64,000 nt of DNA from positions 1 through 64,000 of the forward strand of contig NW_027479548.1 in the NCBI RefSeq assembly GCF_051014685.1, in the 5' to 3' direction. Position 1 is the stretch's first letter; each line of letters starts with the position of its first letter. Below, one piece after another: positions 54,538-64,000 of this stretch. Made by a program: the position numbers and the translations under genes. The DNA comes from Ptiloglossa arizonensis (Eukaryota; Arthropoda; Insecta; Hymenoptera; Colletidae). Under the pieces are notes generated by a model that had not been told where the DNA came from, did not search any database, and saw nothing but the letters and a program-made list of their open reading frames with translations.

Positions 54538-54720
54538 ATGCGTCATACGTTTTACGTTATTCGTTATACGTTTTTCGTTACACGTTATACGTTATACGTT
54601 ATGCGTTATACGTTATACGTTATACGTTATACGTTATACGTTATACGTTATACGTTATACGTTATACGTCATAGGTTATACGTTATACGTTTTACGTTAT
54701 ACGTTATACGTTATACGATA
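54538..54720 (+). repeat. Unoccupied paralog of the retrotransposon target
   Basis: This block has the TAATATG cassette, a run of ACGTTAT, then GTCATAGG at about 54668-54675 followed by the TTTTACG and GATATTCG variants. The upstream flank of the element (47156-47297) followed by its downstream flank (53406 onward) gives the same series. The distance from the cassette ATG to the end of GTCAT is 141 bp at the occupied site and 134 bp here, exactly one unit less. It therefore shows what the site looked like before insertion and supports the TSD boundaries. Confidence 0.8.
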
Positions 54721-57700
54721 TTCGTTATACGTTATACGTCATACGTTATACGTTATACGTTATACGTTATACGTTATACGTTATACGTTATACGTTATAC
54801 GTTTTACGATATACGTTATACGTTCTACGTTATACGTTATACGTGATACGTTATTCGTTACATGTTATGCGTTATACGTTTTACGTTATTCGTTATACGT
54901 TATACGTTATACGTTATACGTTATACGTGATACGTTATACGTTACATGTTATGCGTTATACGTTCTACGTTATTCGTTATACGTTCTTCGTTACACGTTA
55001 TACGTTATAGGTTATACGTTATACGTTATACGTTATACGTTATACGTTATACGTTATACGTTATACGTTATACGTCATAGGTTATACGTTATACGTTATA
55101 CGTCATACGTTTTACGATATACGTTATACGTTCTACGTTCTACGTTCTACGATATACGTTATACGTTATACGTTATACGTTATACGTTATACGTTATACG
55201 TTATACGTTATACGTTATACGTTATACGTTATACGTTATACGTTATACGTTATACGTTATACGTTATACGTTATACGTTATACGCTATATACGTGATACG
55301 TTATACGTTACATGTTATGCGTTATACGTTTTACGTTATTTGTTATACGTTCTTCGTTACACGTTATACGTTATACGTTATGCGTTATACGTTATACGTT
55401 ATACGTTATACGTTATACGTTATACGTTATACGTTATACGTTATACGTTATACGTTATACGTTATGCGTTATACGTTATACGTGAAACGTTATACGTCAT
55501 ACGTTATACGTTATACGTTCTACGTTATACGTTATACGTTATACGTTATACGTTATACGTTATACGTTATACGATATACGTTATACGTTATACGTCATAC
55601 GTTATACGTTATACGTTATACGTTATACGTTATACGTTATACGTTATACGTTATACGTTGTACGTTATACGTTATACGTTTTACGTTATACGTTATACGT
55701 TATACGTTATACGTTATACGTTATACGTTATACGTTATACGTTATACGTTATACGTTATACGTTATACGTTATACGTTATACGTGATACGTTATACGTTA
55801 CATGTTATGCGGTATACGTTTTACGTTATTCGTTATACGTTCTTCGTTACACGTTATACGTTATAGGTTATACGTTATACGTTATACGTTATTCGTTATA
55901 CGTTATACGTTATACGTTATACGTTATACGTTATACGTCATACGTAATATGTAATGCGTCATACGTTTTACGTTATTCGTTATACGTTTTTCGTTACACG
56001 TTAGACGTTATACGTTATGCGTTATACGTTATACGTTATACGTTATACGTTATACGTTATACGTTATACGTTATACGTTATACGTTATACGTTATACGTT
56101 CTACGATATACGTTATACGTTATACGTTATACCTTATACGTTATACGTTATACGTTTTACGATATACGTTATACGTTATACGTTCTACGTTCTACGTTAT
56201 ACGTTATGCGTTATACGTTTTACGTTATTCGTTATACGTTATACGTTATACGTTATACGTTATACGTTATACGTTATACGTCATAGGTTATACGTTATAC
56301 GTTATACGTTATACGTTATACGTTATACGTTCTACGATATACGTTATACGTTATACGTTATACCTTATACGTTATACGTTATACGTTTTACGATATACGT
56401 TATACGTTCTACGTTCTACGTTCTACGATATACGTTATACGTTATACGTTATACCTTATACGTTATACGTTATACGTTTTACGATATACGTTATACGTTC
56501 TACGTTATACGTTATACGTGATACGTTATTCGTTACATGTTATGCGTTATACGTTTTACGTTATTCGTTATACGTTATACGTTATACGTTATACGTTATA
56601 CGTTATACGTCATACGTAATATGTAATGCGTCATACGTTTTACGTTATTCGTTATACGTTTTTCGTTACACGTTAGACGTTATACGTTATGCGTTATACG
56701 TTATACGTTATACGTTATACGTTATACGTTATACGTTATACGTTATACGTTATACGTTATACGTTATACGTTATACGTTATACGTTATACGTTATACGTT
56801 ATACGTTATACGTTATACGTTATACGTTATACGTGATACGTTATACGTTACATGTTATGCGGTATACGTTTTACGTTATTCGTTATACGTTCTTCGTTAC
56901 ACGTTATACGTTATAGGTTATACGTTATACGTTATACGTTATACGTTATACGTTATACGTTATACGTTATACGTTATACGTTATACGTCATAGGTTATAC
57001 GTTATACGTTATACGTCATACGTTTTACGATATACGTTATACGTTCTACGTTCAACGTTCTACGATATACGTTATACGTTATACGTTATACCTTATACGT
57101 TATACGTTATACGTTTTACGATATACGTTATACGTTATACGTTCTACGTTCTACGTTATACGTTATGCGTTATACGTTTTACGTTATTCGTTATACGTTA
57201 TACGTTATACGTTATACGTTATACGTTATACGTTATACGTAATATGTAATGCGTCATACGTTTTACGTTATTCGTTATACGTTTTTCGTTACACGTTATA
57301 CGTTATACGTTATGCGTTATACGTTATACGTTATACGTTATACGTTATACGTTATACGTTATACGTTATACGTTATACGTTATACGTTATACGTTATACG
57401 TTATACGTTATAAGTTATACGTGATACGTTATACGTTACATGTTATGCGTTATACGTTTTACGTTATTCGTTATACGTTCTTCGTTACACGTTATACGTT
57501 ATAGGTTATACGTTATACGTTATACGTTATACGTTATACGTTATACGTTATACGTTATACGTTATACGTTATACGTCATAGGTTATACGTTATACGTTAT
57601 ACGTCATACGTTTTACGTTATACGTTATACGTTATACGTTATACGTTATACGTTATACGTTATACGTTATACGTTATACGGTTTACGTTATACGTTATAC

Positions 57701-60700
57701 GTTATACGTTATACGTTATACGTTATACGTTATACGTTATACGTTATACGGTATACGTTATACGTTATACGTTATACGTTATACGTTATACGTTATACGT
57801 TATACGTTATACGTTATACGTTATACGTTATACGTTATACGGTATACGTTATACGTTATACGTTATACGTTATACGTTATACGTTATACGTTATACGTTG
57901 TACGTTATACGTTATACGTTATACGTTATACGTTATACGTGAAACGTTATACGTTATACGTTATACGTTATACGTTATACGTTATACGTTATACGTTATA
58001 CGTTATACGTTATACGTTATACGTTACATGTTATACGATATACGTTATACGTTATACGTCATACGTTATACGTTATACGTTATACGTTATACGTTATACG
58101 TTATACGTTATACGTTATACGTTATACGTTTTACGATATACGTTCTACGTTCTACGTTCTACGTTCTACGATATACGTTATACGTTATACGTTATACGTT
58201 ATACGTTATACGTTATACGTTATACGTTATACGTTATACGTTATACGTTATACGTTTTACGTTATACGTTATACGTTATACGATATTCGTTATACGTTAT
58301 ACGTCATACGTTATACGTTATACGTTATACGTTATACGTAATACGTTATACGTTATACGTTATACGTTTTACGATATACGTTATACGTTCTACGTTTTTC
58401 GTTACACGTTATACGTTATACGTTATGCGTTATACGTTATACGTTATACGTTATACGTTATACGTTATACGTTATACGTTATACGTTATACGTTATACGT
58501 TATACGTTATACGTTATACGTTATACGTTATACGTTATACGTTATACGTTATACGTTATACGTTATACGTTCTACGTTCTACGTTCTACGATATACGTTA
58601 TACGTTATACGTTATACCTTATACGTTATACGTTATACGTTTTACGATATACGTTATACGTTCTACGTTATACGTTATACGTGATACGTTATTCGTTACA
58701 TGTTATGCGTTATACGTTTTACGTTATTCGTTATACGTTATACGTTATACGTTATACGTTATACGTTATACGTCATACGTAATATGTAATGCGTCATACG
58801 TTTTACGTTATTCGTTATACGTTTTTCGTTACACGTTAGACGTTATACGTTATGCGTTATACGTTATACGTTATACGTTATACGTTCTACGTTCTACGTT
58901 CTACGATATACGTTATACGTTATACGTTATACCTTATACGTTATACGTTATACGTTTTACGATATACGTTATACGTTCTACGTTATACGTTATACGTGAT
59001 ACGTTATTCGTTATACGTTATACGTTATACGTTATACGTTATACGTTTTACGTTATACGTTATACGTTATACGATATTCGTTATACGTTATAAGTCATAC
59101 GTTATACGTTATACGTTATACGTTATACGTAATACGTTATACGTTATACGTTTTACGATATACGTTATACGTTCTACGTTTTTCGTTACACGTTATACGT
59201 TATACGTTATGCGTTATACGTTATACGTTATACGTTATACGTTATACGTTATACGTTATACGTTATACGTTATACGTTATACGTTATACGTTATACGTTA
59301 TACGTTATACGTTATACGTTATACGTTATACGTTATACGTTTTACGATATACGTTCTACGTTCTACGTTCTACGTTCTACGATATACGTTATACGTTATA
59401 CGTTATACGTTATACGTTATACGTTATACGTTATACGTTATACGTTATACGTTATACGTTATACGTTATACGTTTTACGTTATACGTTATACGTTATACG
59501 ATATTCGTTATACGTTATACGTCATACGTTATACGTTATACGTTATACGTTATACGTAATACGTTATACGTTATACGTTATACGTTTTACGATATACGTT
59601 ATACGTTCTACGTTTTTCGTTACACGTTATACGTTATACGTTATGCGTTATACGTTATACGTTATACGTTATACGTTATACGTTATACGTTATACGTTAT
59701 ACGTTATACGTTATACGTTATACGTTATACGTTATACGTTATACGTTATACGTTATACGTTATACGTTATACGTTATACGTTATACGTTATACGTTATAC
59801 GTTATACGTTATACGTCATAGGTTATACGTTATACGTTATACGTTATACGTTATACGTTATACGTTCTACGATATACGTTATACGTTATACGTTATACCT
59901 TATACGTTATACGTTATACGTTTTACGATATACGTTATACGTTCTACGTTCTACGTTCTACGATATACGTTATACGTTATACGTTATACCTTATACGTTA
60001 TACGTTATACGTTTTACGATATACGTTATACGTTCTACGTTATACGTTATACGTGATACGTTATTCGTTACATGTTATGCGTTATACGTTTTACGTTATT
60101 CGTTATACGTTATACGTTATACGTTATACGTTATACGTTTTACGTTATACGTTATACGTTATACGTTATACGTTATACGTTATACGTTATACGTTATACG
60201 TTATACGTTATACGTTATACGTTATACGTTATACGTTATACGTTACATGTTATGCGTTATACGTTTTACGTTATTCGTTATACGTTCTTCGTTACACGTT
60301 ATACGTTATAGGTTATACGTTATACGTTATACGTTATACGTTATACGTTATACGTTACACGTTATACGTTATACGTTATACGTCATAGGTTATACGTTAT
60401 ACGTTATACGTCATACGTTTTACGTTATACGTTATACGTTATACGTTATACGTTATACGTTATACGTTATACGTTATACGGTTTACGTTATACGTTATAC
60501 GTTATACGTTATACGTTATACGTTATACGTTATACGTTATACGTTATACGGTATACGTTATACGTTATACGTTATACGTTATACGTTATACGTTATACGT
60601 TATACGTTATACGTTATACGATATTCGTTATACGTTATAAGTCATACGTTATACGTTATACGTTATACGTTATACGTAATACGTTATACGTTATACGTTA

Positions 60701-60962
60701 TACGTTTTACGATATACGTTATACGTTCTACGTTATACGTTATACGTGATACGTTATTCGTTACATGTTATGCGTTACACGTTTTACGTTATACGTTATA
60801 CGTTATACGTTATACGTTATACGTTATACGTTATACGTTATACGTTATACGTTATACGTTATACGTTATACGTTATACGTTATACGTTATACGTTATACG
60901 TTATACGTTATACGTTATACGTTGTACGTTATACGTTATACGTTATACGTTATACGTTATAC

Positions 60963-63900
60963 GTGAAACGTTATACGTTATACGTTATACGTTATACGTT
61001 ATACGTTATACGTTATACGTTATACGTTATACGTTATACGTTATACGTTATATGTTATACGATATACGTTATACGTTATACGTCATACGTTATACGTTAT
61101 ACGTTATACGTTATACGTTATACGTTATACGTTATACGTTATACGTTATACGATTTACGATATACGTTCTACGTTCTACGTTCTACGTTCTACGATATAC
61201 GTTATACGTTATACGTTATACGTTATACGTTATACGTTTTACGATATACGTTATACGTTATACGTTCTACGTTCTACGTTATACGTTATGCGTTATACGT
61301 TTTACGTTATTAGTTATACGTTATACGTTATACGTTATACGTTATACGTTATACGTTATACGTTATACGTTATACGTTATACGTTATACGTAATATGTAA
61401 TGCGTCATACGTTTTACGTTATTCGTTATACGTTTTTCGTTACACGTTATACGTTATACGTTATGCGTTATACGTTATACGTTATACGTTATACGTTATA
61501 CGTTATACGTTATACGTTATACGTTATACGTTATACGTTATACGTTATACGTTATACGTTATACGTTATACGTTATACGTTATACGTTATACGTTTTACG
61601 TTATACGTTATACGTTATACGATATTCGTTATACGTTATACGTCATACGTTATACGTTATACGTTATACGTTATACGTTATACGTTATACGTTATACGTT
61701 ATACGTTTTACGATATACGTTATACGTTCTACGTTTTTCGTTACACGTTATACGTTATACGTTATGCGTTATACGTTATACGTTATACGTTATACGTTAT
61801 ACGTTATACGTTATACGTTATACGTTATACGTTATACGTTATACGTTATACGTTATACGTTATACGTTATACGTTATACGTTATACGTTATACGTTATAC
61901 GTTATACGTGATACGTTATACGTTACATGTTATGCGTTATACGTTTTACGTTATTCGTTATACGTTCTTCGTTACACGTTATACGTTATAGGTTATACGT
62001 TATACGTTATACGTTATACGTTATACGTTATACGTTATACGTTATACGTTATACGTTATACGTCATAGGTTATACGTTATACGTTATACGTCATACGTTT
62101 TACGATATACGTTATACGTTCTACGTTCTACGTTCTACGATATACGTTATACGTTATACGTTATACCTTATACGTTATACGTTATACGTTTTACGATATA
62201 CGTTATACGTTATACGTTCTACGTTCTACGTTATACGTTATGCGTTATACGTTTTACGTTATTCGTTATACGTTATACGTTATACGTTATACGTTATACG
62301 TTATACGTAATATGTAATGCGTCATACGTTTTACGTTATTCGTTATACGTTTTTCGTTACACGTTATACGTTATACGTTATGCGTTATACGTTATACGTT
62401 ATACGTTATACGTTATACGTTATACGTTATACGTTATACGTTATACGTTATACGTTATACGTTATACGTTATACGTTATACGTTATAAGTTATACGTGAT
62501 ACGTTATACGTTACATGTTATGCGTTATACGTTTTACGTTATTCGTTATACGTTCTTCGTTACACGTTATACGTTATAGGTTATACGTTATACGTTATAC
62601 GTTATACGTTATACGTTATACGTTATACGTTATACGTTATACGTCATAGGTTATACGTTATACGTTATACGTCATACGTTTTACGTTATACGTTATACGT
62701 TATACGTTATACGTTATACGTTATACGTTATACGTTATACGGTTTACGTTATACGTTATACGTTATACGTTATACGTTATACGTTATACGTTATACGTTA
62801 TACGGTATACGTTATACGTTATACGTTATACGTTATACGTTATACGTTATACGTTATACGTTATACGTTATACGTTATACGTTATACGTTATACGTTATA
62901 CGTTATACGTTATACGTTATACGTTATACGTTATACGTTATACGTTATACGTCATAGGTTATACGTTATACGTTATACGTCATACGTTTTACGATATACG
63001 TTATACGTTCTACGTTCTACGTTCTACGATATACGTTATACGTTATACGTTATACGTTATACGTTATACGTTATACGTTTTACGATATTCGTTATACGTT
63101 ATACGTTCTACGTTCTACGTTATACGTTATGCGTTATACGTTTTACGTTATTAGTTATACGTTATACGTTATACGTTATACGTTATACGTTATACGTTAT
63201 ACGTTATACGTAATATGTAATGCGTCATACGTTTTACGTTATTCGTTATACGTTTTTCGTTACACGTTATACGTTATACGTTATGCGTTATACGTTATAC
63301 GTTATACGTTATACGTTATACGTTATACGTTATACTTTATACGTTATACGTTATACGTTATACGTTATACGTTATACGTTATACGTTATACGTTATACGT
63401 TATACGTTATACGTTATACGTTTTACGTTATACGTTATACGTTATACGATATTCGTTATACGTTATACGTCATACGTTATACGTTATACGTTATACGTTA
63501 TACGTTATACGTTATACGTTATACGTTATACGTTATACGTTTTACGATTTACGTTATACGTTCTACGTTCTACGTTATACGTGATACGTTATACGTTACA
63601 TGTTATGCGTTATACGTTTTACGTTATTCGTTATACGTTATACGTTATACGTTATACGTTATACGTTATACGTTATACGTCATACGTAATATGTAATGCG
63701 TCATACGTTTTACGTTATTCGTTATACGTTTTTCGTTACACGTTATACGTTATACGTTATGCGTTATACGTTATACGTTATACGTTATACGTTATACGTT
63801 ATACGTTATACGTTATACGTCATAGGTTATACGTTATACGTTATACGTCATACGTTTTACGATATACGTTATACGTTCTACGTTCTACGTTCTACGATAT

Positions 63901-64000
63901 ACGTTATACGTTATACGTTATACGTTATACGTTATACGTTATACGTCATACGTAATATGTAATGCGTCATACGTTTTACGTTATTCGTTATACGTTTTTC
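60963..64000 (+). repeat. Second copy of the 44.1-47.3 kb satellite block
   Basis: Landmark pairs are 44129/60963 (16834); 44580/61400, 44944/61764 and 45497/62317 (16820); and 46323/63129, 46414/63220, 46775/63581 and 46890/63696 (16806). Shared rare variants include TACTTTATACG and TTTTACGATTTACG. Subtracting the 6,108-bp net insertion leaves 10,698 bp, which is 2 more than a multiple of 7 and agrees with the +2 slip seen near 55,287. The counterpart of the insertion point would fall near 64,103, just outside the window. Confidence 0.85.

Larger units (their letters stand above)
53406..64000 (+). repeat. 7-bp satellite, ACGTTAT orientation (downstream of retrotransposon)
   Basis: The satellite resumes after the element in the same orientation and with the same variant cassettes, and runs off the window end. 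One register slip of +2 was noted near 55,287 (ACGCTATATACG). GTGATACG with TTACATG units, TTCTACG runs, GATATACG and GGTTTACG variants recur in higher-order blocks related to 36-47 kb; for example 57440 matches 40095. No gene is present. Confidence 0.98.

Noticed and set aside
149..64000. CRISPR array or other spacer-repeat system
   Set aside because: Repeats are directly adjacent with no unique spacers, and the context is a eukaryotic retrotransposon.

Overview
The window is eukaryotic repeat DNA, not a gene-bearing locus. About 57.8 kb of the 64 kb is one simple satellite with a 7-bp unit (ACGTTAT on one strand, ATAACGT on the other). Inside it sits a single 6.1-kb intact non-LTR retrotransposon of the R1 clade. 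R1-clade elements are found in arthropods, so the host is most likely an insect; I cannot name the species, and Hymenoptera is only a weak guess.

Layout: 1-148 is non-repetitive flank containing a run of 15 G. 149-9830 is satellite with the ATAACGT unit on the + strand. The orientation flips at a 10-bp palindrome (9831-9840), and everything downstream is ACGTTAT-oriented. The order of variant units in 149-9830 is mirrored in about 9836-19490, so the first 19.5 kb is a giant inverted repeat with arms near 9.7 kb and almost no spacer. Further right the array has higher-order structure: blocks with the same order of variant units recur at offsets of 5.36, 3.59, 2.82, 2.71 and 0.62 kb, every offset I measured being a multiple of 7. 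A block of about 3 kb recurs across the retrotransposon (44.1-47.3 kb and 60.96-64.0 kb).

The retrotransposon (47298-53390) is complete. It has a GC-rich 5' UTR with a hairpin and short upstream ORFs, ORF1 (gag-like, three zinc knuckles), and ORF2 (AP-type endonuclease, reverse transcriptase, C-terminal CCHC). A 3' UTR carrying eight strong hairpins follows, then an AATAAA and a 26-A tail. ORF1 and ORF2 overlap as TAATG, the arrangement for which stop-start translational coupling is known in the R1-clade element SART1. A 15-bp target-site duplication that includes a variant satellite base flanks the element. An unoccupied paralog of the target lies 1.3 kb downstream of the element, at about 54,672. 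Open frames, matching TSDs and a clean A-tail point to a recent insertion.

The two ORFs would work together: ORF1 protein binds the transcript, ORF2 nicks the satellite and reverse transcribes from the 3' end, and the 3' hairpins are candidates for the recognised RNA. The long 'LYVIRYT' reading frames through the satellite are a by-product of a 7-bp unit that has no stop on one strand, and I do not annotate them as genes. No rRNA, tRNA, CRISPR array or host protein gene was found.
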